A stretch of DNA of 64,000 nucleotides from Clostridiales bacterium. Its GTDB lineage: Bacteria > Bacillota > Clostridia > Oscillospirales > CAG-272. Both the position numbers and the translations under genes were made by a program. Under the pieces are notes generated by a model. The model saw only the letters and a program-made list of their open reading frames with translations, searched no databases and was not told the DNA's origin. The first letter of the stretch is position 1. Each line of letters begins with the position of its first letter. Shown here one piece after another: positions 16,635 through 25,912 of the stretch. The stretch is from positions 1-64,000 of the forward strand of contig JAAVZO010000032.1 of assembly GCA_022791685.1 (NCBI GenBank), written 5' to 3'.

Positions 16635-17264
16635 TTAGAGCACCTCACAGACAGCAGATTTTACCAACTCAAAGCAATTCTGTTCGCTATTGGCGGTGTT
16701 AATAACGACACCATTGTTGTTTTCGGCTATTTTCAGAAATATATCGCGCAGTCTGTATTGCAGCTCCATGTCGATATATCGGTCTCTTTCTTTCGGACGT
16801 GATCTTACACGCTGTACTGCGGTTTCTACATCAATATCCATGAAGAATACGATATCTGGCTGCGGTACGGAACGAGCAATTTCGTAAATCCATTCCTGAT
16901 TTTCATATCCGCGGGCTAATAAATTAGCCAAGCAGGAGTAAAAATACCTGTCAGAGATTACGATTTTACCCTCTTTAAGAGCTGTTAAGATATCCTTGTT
17001 GGAATGCTGCACACGATCGCTTGCACACAGCAGCGACAATGCAAGATAGTCATAAGCGTCATGATTTTCTTCGTCCATGTATGTACGGAATATATCAGAC
17101 TTGCGCACAAAATCAGTTGGCTGTTTTGTCATATATACATTCAAGCTCTGTTGTTCTAAAAACGATTTCAGAAGGTTTATCTGCGTTGTTTTTCCGCTTC
17201 CATCGAGTCCGCAAAACGCTATCAGTTTGCCGGGATAATCATGCTTTTTCATTTGTAACTTCAT
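16635..17264 (-). CDS. Thymidylate kinase-like P-loop kinase
   Basis: GKLIAFCGLDGSGKTTQINLLKSFLE; ISDRYFYSCLANLLARG; RPKERDRY. Confidence 0.8.
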   Translation of the reverse strand: MKLQMKKHDYPGKLIAFCGLDGSGKTTQINLLKSFLEQQSLNVYMTKQPTDFVRKSDIFRTYMDEENHDAYDYLALSLLCASDRVQHSNKDILTALKEGKIVISDRYFYSCLANLLARGYENQEWIYEIARSVPQPDIVFFMDIDVETAVQRVRSRPKERDRYIDMELQYRLRDIFLKIAENNNGVVINTANSEQNCFELVKSAVCEVL

Positions 17265-18321
17265 ATAGGTGCCTCTTTCTATCACTGCTGAAAAACCAGT
17301 CAAGCAGTGATTTTTTATGTTTATACAGTTTTCCCGATTGTGGGTCAAAGACTTCTTTGAGAAATGAAACGTTATTGGGTTTGATATTGGCAAGTAATTT
17401 ATCTAAAGCTTCATCTTGGATATCAAACAGCAATTTTGTGTAATGCAGCGCATAGCAGCACTCTTTTTCCAAGCCGTACCTTTTCACTCGCTGCTCCAGT
17501 TGAGCAGCAAATGCTTCATTCATCCACTTGTGAGTCAGTAAATATATATCGCAGAACTTGTACAATGACAGGTCTCGCTGCATATCTACCCACGACATGA
17601 TCGTCGCTTCCTTATATAGATGAATGCAGAGATGGATCAAGAAGTCTATAGGTGAGAAAATCTTTACATTGTTTTCCAGCCTGCTGTTGTCAAGAAAATC
17701 CGAAATAATTACTGAATCCTGTACAGGCTTGTAATCGAGTGAAAAGTTAAGGTCAATCTCGCAGAACTCCATCTTAGGTAAATCTACCTTTTTGATGAAT
17801 GGAACAGTTTCTCCTCTGTTTATCATTGAATTGATGATCTCAACACGTGATGCCGGTACGAGTCTACCATTGCGGATATTTCCCTGAATAAAACCACTAC
17901 GTTTCAGCAGCTCACAGATATCGTTGAGACTATCTCTTTCAAGCATGATATCAATATCGTTTGAGGTTCGCAATCCTTTAGGGTATGCCGAGTACAAGTA
18001 TGCGCCTTTCAGAAAAGCGTATCGGAAATTGACACCGTCAAGAATGTCGCTTACCGTAGATAGACATTTCTCAAAGCTCTCTGTTTTTTCAACTCCGATA
18101 TCATACATTGCTTTCAGGCTATTGCGAAACTCTCGATTGACGCGACCTAAGAGTTCACACTCCCTCAAAGTGTAATAGGCAGCCGCTCCTACACGATTGA
18201 ATAGAAGTTGTCCTAATACGAATGGATAGTCCGATACTTCATCCATTAGTTCCTGAATTTTTTCGCGATCTGGCGCTATGAATTTGCACAGCTCCAATAC
18301 AAGCTCGTTTTCTTTTTTCAT
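17239..18321 (-). CDS. Nucleotidyltransferase family protein (NTP_transf_5-like)
   Basis: AFLKGAYLYSAYPKGLRTSNDIDIMLERDSLNDICELLKRSGF. Confidence 0.75.
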   Translation of the reverse strand: MKKENELVLELCKFIAPDREKIQELMDEVSDYPFVLGQLLFNRVGAAAYYTLRECELLGRVNREFRNSLKAMYDIGVEKTESFEKCLSTVSDILDGVNFRYAFLKGAYLYSAYPKGLRTSNDIDIMLERDSLNDICELLKRSGFIQGNIRNGRLVPASRVEIINSMINRGETVPFIKKVDLPKMEFCEIDLNFSLDYKPVQDSVIISDFLDNSRLENNVKIFSPIDFLIHLCIHLYKEATIMSWVDMQRDLSLYKFCDIYLLTHKWMNEAFAAQLEQRVKRYGLEKECCYALHYTKLLFDIQDEALDKLLANIKPNNVSFLKEVFDPQSGKLYKHKKSLLDWFFSSDRKRHLYEVTNEKA

Positions 18322-18356
18322 TTGTTTATGCCTTCCTTTCGTTTTTTGTGTGATAC

Positions 18357-18391
18357 TTATTAAAGAGTCTATTTTTCAAAAAAGTAAACAT
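18357..18391 (-). promoter_or_regulatory. Shared cluster promoter-like motif copy 3
   Basis: Minus strand ATGTTTAC ttttttgaaaaatag ACTCTTTAATAAGT upstream of the 18321 operon. Confidence 0.6.
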
Positions 18392-18698
18392 TGGTTTTAT
18401 ATTTTTTTGTTTTACATACAACACAATATTTCTTATTGCTGTGATGCAACAAAAGTACATTCAATTTTCATTATATTATATAGCATTAAAAATTTGTGTT
18501 ATTTGTCTGTTATATATAAAGGAGATAGAAAATTCAAATAAACACCTATAAAAAATATTTTGAACTCACCTTAGATGCTGCAATAAATTGTTTTATTACA
18601 ACTATGTAAAATAAAGGCACTATGTTGAAAAACTCACTAACAATTAAATAATAGCAGACTTACAGTCGCAAGCAGAGAAGATCGAAAGATTAGACAAC

Positions 18699-18775
18699 AA
18701 AGCACCGTAGAAGACGAAATCATATAGAGGCTACTTATGCCCGATATGATTTCGCTAATACGGTGCTTTTTCTTT
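18699..18775. other. Long nested hairpin (possible terminator or small mobile element remnant)
   Basis: AAAGCACCGTA...TACGGTGCTTT (11 bp) enclosing CGAAATCATAT...ATATGATTTCG (11 bp), followed by a T-rich tract on +. Confidence 0.65.
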
Positions 18776-19218
18776 TTCCTTGCACTGCAGCGGTAAACTA
18801 AGGTGAAGTCCTTTTCAACTATCTGCTTGGAAAGTACTTTTATGTTGTAGAACACGATGATAAGCGGACGATGATAATGATACTTCCTCAGCCGAAAGGC
18901 GCGATCTCCGGAGTACCCGCGGATGGTGAGATTCCAATGAGGATAATTCGCTCTCATCCGTCTACTGTATGCCCGTGATCTTGTTATGGATGTTAGAAAT
19001 AAATATGACAAGTATAAATGATTTATACAAGAAGCGTTTTTTGAAAGACTATATCTCAAACACCACTATTTTTACATAAGGATTCAAAATAATGTAAAAT
19101 AATCAATAAAGTATATTGACTTCTTAGACTGCTTATGATATAATAAAAACAATATACTACAACATATTTGTAGTGCATGATATTTTTTTTAATAGTATTA
19201 TAGATATGGAGCATCAGA

Positions 19219-20568
19219 ATGAAACATATAAGGATTGCCGCATTTGCGACCGTTTTGGTAATGGTCAGTACATTTTGCAGATGTGATAATGCTAAGAATG
19301 ACACGGACATTGACTCAGATCAATATATCGTCCAAAATACAGATTCAAACTCTGAATATGAGATACCATCATGGCTGACGCTTGAAGAAGCGTATCAGCC
19401 ATGTGAAACCGTTCCGGAGAATAGCATTGTGAGTTTAACTGGCTCAAACTATATAACAGCTGGTGACCGCTTGTATTATATGTCTTCAACCACAGACAAT
19501 ATCTCTATGTGGGCATATATCAGTATGCTCACTGGCGAGTCCTATCTCGTCTGCCCAGATCCACTATGCAAGCATACTGATAATAACTGCCAGTATCTTG
19601 GCTTTAGTACTAAGATTCTCGTTGATGAAGAAGATAGTACTGTTTTCTATACATTTAAATCAACGACAACATCGAATGAGAACTATAATTCATTATGCCG
19701 AGTGGATACCACAAACGATACAATAACTGAATTATTTCGTGGTGATCCATATACCAGCTCAGAGAATGATATATATTATTTAGATTTTATAAGTGACAGA
19801 AAAATCTATTTTACAAATCTTCACTATATAAGGAAAGATGATGGTAATGGTAATATCTCGAAAACGGTAACAGAGCAGCTTATGTATACCGATTTGGATA
19901 GTGGTAAAACGATTGCGCTTGATAATCAATATTCCGATCTTTCACATGGTGAGCCATATTATGCAGATGAATCCTATATATATTTTCTCGACCAGCGGGG
20001 TGGTCAGTTCTATGCGACAGATCATAATTTCAAAAATGAGATGGAAATACTAACTTTTAATGATGGGTATCAGGTTAGAAATGTATATTACGACAAACTC
20101 AGCAATGAGTTTTATCTATGTATTGCAGCTGATGAAATGAACGGATCAGCTGAGGCTGAAAATACAGAGGGATATATTTGCCACATTGATGAAAATCTGA
20201 ATACTGAAAGGCTAAATATGCCTTCAAAAAGTATTTTTGACTTTTATCTAACTGATGATCATATTTATTATATAAATTATGACCCTGTTTCATACGGTAT
20301 GAGTCCACGGGGAAGTATTTCAGTAGATGAGACCGGAGGAAAAATCTATCGTGTTTCCCGCAAAACAATGCAGGATCCCGAGCTTGTTTTTGACGGAGAA
20401 AGCAAGTTGTTTTTACGTCTTTCAAATTGCTTTATCATAAATGATTATATGTATCTTGATTATTATGCGCTCATTGATGAAGGTAGTATGGCATGGTTTC
20501 GTAATATGAACAAAGCGGTTCGAATCAATTTGAAGGAAAAAACATTGAAATGGCTTATCCTTCAATGA
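19219..20568 (+). CDS. Lipoprotein with CPDPLCKH motif (DUF5050-like)
   Basis: N-terminal signal ending in a Cys; VCPDPLCKHTDNNCQ; repeated beta-propeller-like LYYMS/IYFTN segments. Confidence 0.65.
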   Translation: MKHIRIAAFATVLVMVSTFCRCDNAKNDTDIDSDQYIVQNTDSNSEYEIPSWLTLEEAYQPCETVPENSIVSLTGSNYITAGDRLYYMSSTTDNISMWAYISMLTGESYLVCPDPLCKHTDNNCQYLGFSTKILVDEEDSTVFYTFKSTTTSNENYNSLCRVDTTNDTITELFRGDPYTSSENDIYYLDFISDRKIYFTNLHYIRKDDGNGNISKTVTEQLMYTDLDSGKTIALDNQYSDLSHGEPYYADESYIYFLDQRGGQFYATDHNFKNEMEILTFNDGYQVRNVYYDKLSNEFYLCIAADEMNGSAEAENTEGYICHIDENLNTERLNMPSKSIFDFYLTDDHIYYINYDPVSYGMSPRGSISVDETGGKIYRVSRKTMQDPELVFDGESKLFLRLSNCFIINDYMYLDYYALIDEGSMAWFRNMNKAVRINLKEKTLKWLILQ

Positions 20569-20625
20569 ATGAGACTGAGCAATAAAGAAGAGGGACTGAT
20601 ATTTTTATCTGTCCCTCATTATATT

Positions 20626-21732
20626 TTATATTGTTTTATTTGAGTTATCACAATATATCTTGACAAGGTCAATGAAAAGATCATTGATAATACGTTCAGC
20701 GAAGAGAATATCCGAGCTTTCAGCATGAGCACTCATAACAGAGCGAACTACAGTAGTTTCAGGGAGACTAAGTGTCAGCGTAAGTCTGCCATCATTGATA
20801 TCATATCCAGATTTCCAACCATGTGCGCTGATTATCTCAGTACATACCTTCAATTCCAGTACAAAAGGCAACACATTTTGTTTAACAAGCAGTTCAGATA
20901 ACTTTATTAGGTTTCCTGTACTATTTTCCGTACATTCAAATTTTGTATCTGTACTTATCATTATATCAAGCTGTCTTTCGTATATACTGTGTTTGAGATT
21001 CACTACTATCATTCCATCAGACGATGCTGACATTGCATTGTACATCATTGTAAGTACGAGTATCATTAGCATACGACTGCTGCATTCACAGTAACGTAAG
21101 GTGTTGCTGTATTCGGGTACTATTCGATATCCATATGCAGATACTACCTCACTGCACATTCTGCATAGTTGATTAAGCAGTATTGTCACCGAAACATCAC
21201 ATGCTCTTCTGTTGTCATTTTGTTCTTCTTCAAGCATTAAAGCTATACAACGTTTCAAACGTATCATTCGTGTGTTGCTGTTTATAAGCTTGTCTGATAT
21301 ACCTGTTTTGCAGTGAAGAAGGTCGTCTATTATCTCACCTGTTTTTACAATAAGCTCAGATATACTTTCTTTAATTGACTTAGAGAGAATGTCAAAGCTT
21401 TCGATCTTCATTCCTGACTCACTTACAAAGGCGTAATATTTCTCACCATCGAGTTCTCCTGTATATACAATAACACTCATTGCTGTTTCATTTATGAAAA
21501 GATCGCCTCTGAGCCAGCCCTCTTGCAGGTCCAGTATCTTCTTAGTAAAGCTGTCATCGAGGTATTGCCTAATACTTGAGCCAGTTATCGGTCGTTTTAT
21601 TACCTTCTCCGCCAGTGTACTTTTCATACATATACGAAGTTCACTGTCACATATAAATACTATTATTGCCGATCTATGCAATACCGAATCCGCTGCGGCT
21701 TCTTTTAGTTTTAGATTGTATCCTGCTTTCAT
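20626..21732 (-). CDS. Sensor/histidine-kinase-like ATPase protein, degenerate
   Basis: Coiled segment followed by an N-box-like LVLTMMYNAMSASSDG and a C-terminal HATPase-like LTLTLSLPE; no clear phospho-His box. Confidence 0.4.
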   Translation of the reverse strand: MKAGYNLKLKEAAADSVLHRSAIIVFICDSELRICMKSTLAEKVIKRPITGSSIRQYLDDSFTKKILDLQEGWLRGDLFINETAMSVIVYTGELDGEKYYAFVSESGMKIESFDILSKSIKESISELIVKTGEIIDDLLHCKTGISDKLINSNTRMIRLKRCIALMLEEEQNDNRRACDVSVTILLNQLCRMCSEVVSAYGYRIVPEYSNTLRYCECSSRMLMILVLTMMYNAMSASSDGMIVVNLKHSIYERQLDIMISTDTKFECTENSTGNLIKLSELLVKQNVLPFVLELKVCTEIISAHGWKSGYDINDGRLTLTLSLPETTVVRSVMSAHAESSDILFAERIINDLFIDLVKIYCDNSNKTI

Positions 21733-21822
21733 TTTAGTGCCTTTTCCACCTTTTAACTTTATATATGTGATTATATCATATATATCTTCTTTTATCAAGT
21801 GTATAAATTTTAATATTTATGC

Positions 21823-21859
21823 AAAAAATGAGCTGTCTTTCAAAGACAGCTCATTTTTA
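21823..21859. terminator. Terminator hairpin
   Basis: AAAAATGAGCTGTCTTTCAAAGACAGCTCATTTTT. Confidence 0.8.
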
Positions 21860-21862
21860 AGC

Positions 21863-24800
21863 TTATTTCGTTTGTATGAGCTCACAGTCAAGCTTTAGAA
21901 GCTCTTTGACATCGCTAAACGGAATTATCGGGAGTCCGTCGAACGAATCAACAGTGTGCGAAAGCTTCTGCTCCTGTCCGTTGAGATATGCAGTGTCGCT
22001 TCCAACCGTGAGCACAAGTTTATTTCCCCTATGAATAAGGGTAAGCTGGCACTCATTCTTTTTCCACTCATATGCGCAACCGATCAGTTGGTCGATTGCC
22101 GACGATGCGTCGATCGGAAGCATGAGTATATCGTCAACATACATCGGCGAATATTTAGTGATAGCGACTTCAGTATCTCTGGTCTTGATCGAGAAGGCAT
22201 TTTTTTCGCTGAGGAATTCGATAGATTCGATCTCAAACTCACATCCAAAATTGAGCGGGTCTATTCTCAGCTGCTTAAGAGTTCCGGTAAAAGCGCTGTT
22301 AGCTGAGAGGTCGAAGTAGTAATCCACCATCTCGTCGCTTTTGTTTACCATTGCTGAGGCTGATTTTCCCTGATCATAATTTGCGTCAGTCCCAGTAATG
22401 AAGAATATTTCCGCAGTTCCGTCTACAGAGCACTTCATTCTGACCTTAACGTATTTTACGCCGGTTATATCTACTGCTTCACCGTTCAGTGTCAGATTGT
22501 TTGGCGACATAACGGCAAAATCAAGCTTATTTGAGCTTCCTTTGATAACGCCATTTTCGGCTTTGAAGTTGTCTACCCCAAAGCCTACACTGAATCCAGC
22601 CGCACCATTTGCGAAATCTATCGAATACTTCGCTTCGTATATATCAGATTCAGGTGAGAATTTTGCATCATCTGAATAATCGGGACGCAGTATGCTGCGA
22701 TCCTGAACGTATAGCTGACATATACGTGCTTTCTGAGCGTCGGTCGGGACAATATTTTCGTATTCGTTGTTGGGTGCGAATACCTCGCGCACCGCGTCCA
22801 TATATGCGAATCCGTGTCCGCCGCTTGGTATTATATACGTACCTTCGCCGTACTCATTCCATGTCGAAAGTATTGTCAGCTTTGACTGAATCGATCCCTC
22901 GTACTGTGGATGATATTCGTCGCGTACCCATTCGAGAGCCGACTTGTAATCGTCGTGGTCAATCATAGGCGACGGTGTGCCTGCCCATGCGATATTATTG
23001 AAACCTACCGAGATGGTCGGTACGACCTTAGTATACTTAGCCTGAGTGAGTATGTTGTTTTCGTATATCTCCGACTTGTAGGATTTTGTCCAGTTATATG
23101 CGTAGATAGCGTCAGCGCCGAAGGAGTCAGTAACTCTCAATTGGTCAGCAGACTGAGTAGTCGACTGGCAAAGGATTATAGCGTCATCAAATCCGAGTCC
23201 GCGGCATACTTCGCGCAGATAGTCAAATTCCTTCTTAACAGCAGCGGCGCTTCCGAAGTCCTTTATCAGCTGTGCTTCCGAGAACACGGTGATAACCGGC
23301 TTGTTGTCGATTACCATATAGCGCGGGTCTGTGAGATAATATTCGACCCAGTATGGTACGAAATATTTTCTAAATGCCTCAGGATTTGCTGGCTTTGCGC
23401 CGTTAGCATTTTCCCACATTATCGCGAATTTCATCTGATCGCTGTACTCAGCGTTGAAATATGCGGTATGCAGATGGTCAGCAGCACCGCATTTCATAGG
23501 ACTTGACGAGCCAGCATACCAGCAATATAGCTGGAAGTCTACGCCGTGCTCAGCCATATATTTGATTTCCCAATCGGCGGTCTCAACGTTTCCTTCATCG
23601 TACATACCGATCAACGGCTTTAAGTCGTCATAAGGCGATATAACGTCCCAACCCCAATGACCACCGTTTCTCCAGAGCGAGCATACCTGCAAGCCGACTC
23701 CGCCGTTTTCCGAGCCGCTCGACAGCGGTGCGGGTACATAGTCGTCCGGTCTGATGTACTGATAGGTCTTGATGTCGTCGATTGCAATTCTTCCCGAAGC
23801 GCTTGTAAGTTTGATTCGGTCGAACGAGGTAACATTTTCGATAAGGTCAGTATATCCAAGCGATTTGCCGTTTATCTTAACTTGTACCTTTCCGGTACGA
23901 GTGTCGGCTTCAAGTCTCAGTGTGTACCAGAAATCGGTGGTGTAGCTTCTGAGAACGGTGTCATTATAGCAGATATTGCTGCCGTCGAGCTTGAATGCAG
24001 CCGCAGTCTTGTCGCCGCTCATAAGGGCTACCTCTGCGCCGCCGTTATAGTCGGAGGCAAACAGCTTCAGCTCGAATATTGCAAGTCCATCGAAAGCTTT
24101 GAAAGGTCTTTCGGCTATTGCGGCTTCTTCTCCTGCTTCGAGTACGAGTGTTCCGTCTGAAACAGTGGATTTACCGGATAATATATTAAATCCAATAGGC
24201 GATTCGCCGTTTTTATTCAAACTGAAACGTTCTTCAATGGCGACATTTTTGTAAAGCAGCACAATTCCGGGTGTTACTTTGACAACAGCTTCATCGGTGC
24301 TTTCGATTACCAGAGTATCAAGCTTAGCAACCTTTTCATTGAAATCGAACTCGCCGCAGTCTACATTGTTTAATATCATCGAATATTTGCTTCTGTCGAG
24401 GTCGATGGTGATACGCATGAGGGAAGTTCCGGACATTGTGCGTATTTCTTTGTCTCCGACAATGAGTTTGCCGTCATTAGCGACCAACTTAACGGCTGAA
24501 AGTTCGGTTTCGCTGTCCTTGACTGCGATTTCGAAGCCGTTTATTTCCGATATGGATAGGTTCATTTCAAGCGTCATAACGCCGGACGACTGAACATTGA
24601 ACTTTCTCGACATACTGCATTTATCGGTCTTGCTTATATCGTCGATATATAATGCTGACAGCTTGTTGGCAGATTGTACCGCCATATCGACACTTGCACC
24701 GGAATAATCGATATTCCAGCCAGAATTTGAGCGACCTTGGTCATCTATAAGGTATATCGGATTGCCGATAGGCGTGCAGGGCTTGGTTATAGCCGGAGCT

Positions 24801-25663
24801 TTTGTATCAAACTTTGTCATAACAAATTTCTCCTTATAGTTGTAGTTCTCGGTAATTTGGTCATTGATCAGCAAATCGTAAAATTTATCTGCGCCAGCAC
24901 GAGCTGCGTCGAAGCTTCCGCCCGATATTGACGCGCCCATATCAGTTACCGAAATAGAATATGTATCAGCGTCGATCGAGTTATCGATGGAAATGTTGAT
25001 AGCCTTTTTATTTTCTTTCGGAACACTCCAGTCGATAGCCTTTGATATCTTGTTTCTCAGATATTCATTAGTCGAATCAAGCTGAATAAAATCGTTCGCT
25101 GGGATAGAATAATCGAATATCGAATCGTTGCCGATGTTCATTTCGGGATATGGATAGAGATATACATACTCAAGTCCACGCGGGATCTTTACAACGCCGT
25201 CGATTATGTAATTTTCGACGCAGTATTCGACCGCATCATTTATCGCAGCTGAGCTTCCGCCGCTGATCAACAGCGCGCCGTTGTATTCGGTCAGAGACCA
25301 GTCATTTGCACTGTTAGGGCGGGCGGCCTTGAGTTCATCGGAAGCGACCTTGCTTGCCTCGCGGTTGGTCTCGCCGACGATGATCTCTCCATTTATCGCG
25401 GGAATTTCTTCACCACGCTTTACCCAGTCAGTCACAAGCTCAGGTCTAATACCAGTAGCTTCTTCAATTGCTCCTCGAAGCTTTACCGTAGCTGATGTAA
25501 GCTCAGGATCGGCTGAGTCAGAGCGCAGGATAGTTATCGGTGTTGGAATTTCGATATACTCGATTTCCTTTTCATCATCAGAACATGAAAAGAGCATAGT
25601 TGAAATCAAGGCTGCTATCATTGTGTAGACAATCAGCCAGCCTATGTATTTTGTTTTCTTCAA
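21863..25663 (-). CDS. Large lipoprotein with GH99-like (WbsX-type) domain and C-terminal copper-amine-oxidase-N-like stalk domain
   Basis: Lipobox LISTMLFSCSDD; DVISPYDDLKPLIGMYDEGNVETADWEIKYMAEHGVDFQLYCWY; KFAIMWEN; STWNEYGEGTYI; C-terminal LVLTVGSDTAYLNGQEQKL. Confidence 0.75.
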   Translation of the reverse strand: MKKTKYIGWLIVYTMIAALISTMLFSCSDDEKEIEYIEIPTPITILRSDSADPELTSATVKLRGAIEEATGIRPELVTDWVKRGEEIPAINGEIIVGETNREASKVASDELKAARPNSANDWSLTEYNGALLISGGSSAAINDAVEYCVENYIIDGVVKIPRGLEYVYLYPYPEMNIGNDSIFDYSIPANDFIQLDSTNEYLRNKISKAIDWSVPKENKKAINISIDNSIDADTYSISVTDMGASISGGSFDAARAGADKFYDLLINDQITENYNYKEKFVMTKFDTKAPAITKPCTPIGNPIYLIDDQGRSNSGWNIDYSGASVDMAVQSANKLSALYIDDISKTDKCSMSRKFNVQSSGVMTLEMNLSISEINGFEIAVKDSETELSAVKLVANDGKLIVGDKEIRTMSGTSLMRITIDLDRSKYSMILNNVDCGEFDFNEKVAKLDTLVIESTDEAVVKVTPGIVLLYKNVAIEERFSLNKNGESPIGFNILSGKSTVSDGTLVLEAGEEAAIAERPFKAFDGLAIFELKLFASDYNGGAEVALMSGDKTAAAFKLDGSNICYNDTVLRSYTTDFWYTLRLEADTRTGKVQVKINGKSLGYTDLIENVTSFDRIKLTSASGRIAIDDIKTYQYIRPDDYVPAPLSSGSENGGVGLQVCSLWRNGGHWGWDVISPYDDLKPLIGMYDEGNVETADWEIKYMAEHGVDFQLYCWYAGSSSPMKCGAADHLHTAYFNAEYSDQMKFAIMWENANGAKPANPEAFRKYFVPYWVEYYLTDPRYMVIDNKPVITVFSEAQLIKDFGSAAAVKKEFDYLREVCRGLGFDDAIILCQSTTQSADQLRVTDSFGADAIYAYNWTKSYKSEIYENNILTQAKYTKVVPTISVGFNNIAWAGTPSPMIDHDDYKSALEWVRDEYHPQYEGSIQSKLTILSTWNEYGEGTYIIPSGGHGFAYMDAVREVFAPNNEYENIVPTDAQKARICQLYVQDRSILRPDYSDDAKFSPESDIYEAKYSIDFANGAAGFSVGFGVDNFKAENGVIKGSSNKLDFAVMSPNNLTLNGEAVDITGVKYVKVRMKCSVDGTAEIFFITGTDANYDQGKSASAMVNKSDEMVDYYFDLSANSAFTGTLKQLRIDPLNFGCEFEIESIEFLSEKNAFSIKTRDTEVAITKYSPMYVDDILMLPIDASSAIDQLIGCAYEWKKNECQLTLIHRGNKLVLTVGSDTAYLNGQEQKLSHTVDSFDGLPIIPFSDVKELLKLDCELIQTK

Positions 25664-25912
25664 TGTTTATGTACCTCACTTTAGAATAATTGTTAATTTA
25701 GTTGCGATTTAACACCTCCGGCTGTACAAATTTACTAACACATAAATATTATATCATAAACTTGATATATAGTCTACAGTAATTTTACTCATAATATTGT
25801 GAGGCTGAAGAAATATTATTGTATATAAAATCAGCAGTTATACGGTCATTTACGACAGCATAACTGCTGATGTTTAAGATATTTATCTAAAATATAGTTT
25901 TTAATTAGGTAC

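Noticed and set aside
16635-17264. Housekeeping tmk
   Set aside because: P-loop and DRY/LID motifs match the Tmk superfamily, but it overlaps the carrier-protein operon genes and sits in the island, so I did not assign the housekeeping symbol.
18699-18775. Integron attC site
   Set aside because: No integrase, no R/L-box signature, and two long perfect nested stems are more consistent with a terminator or RNA hairpin.
18637-19059. 140-aa minus ORF over the hairpin region
   Set aside because: Ser/Arg/Leu-rich, spans a strong hairpin, no RBS; more likely noncoding or a gene remnant on the other strand.
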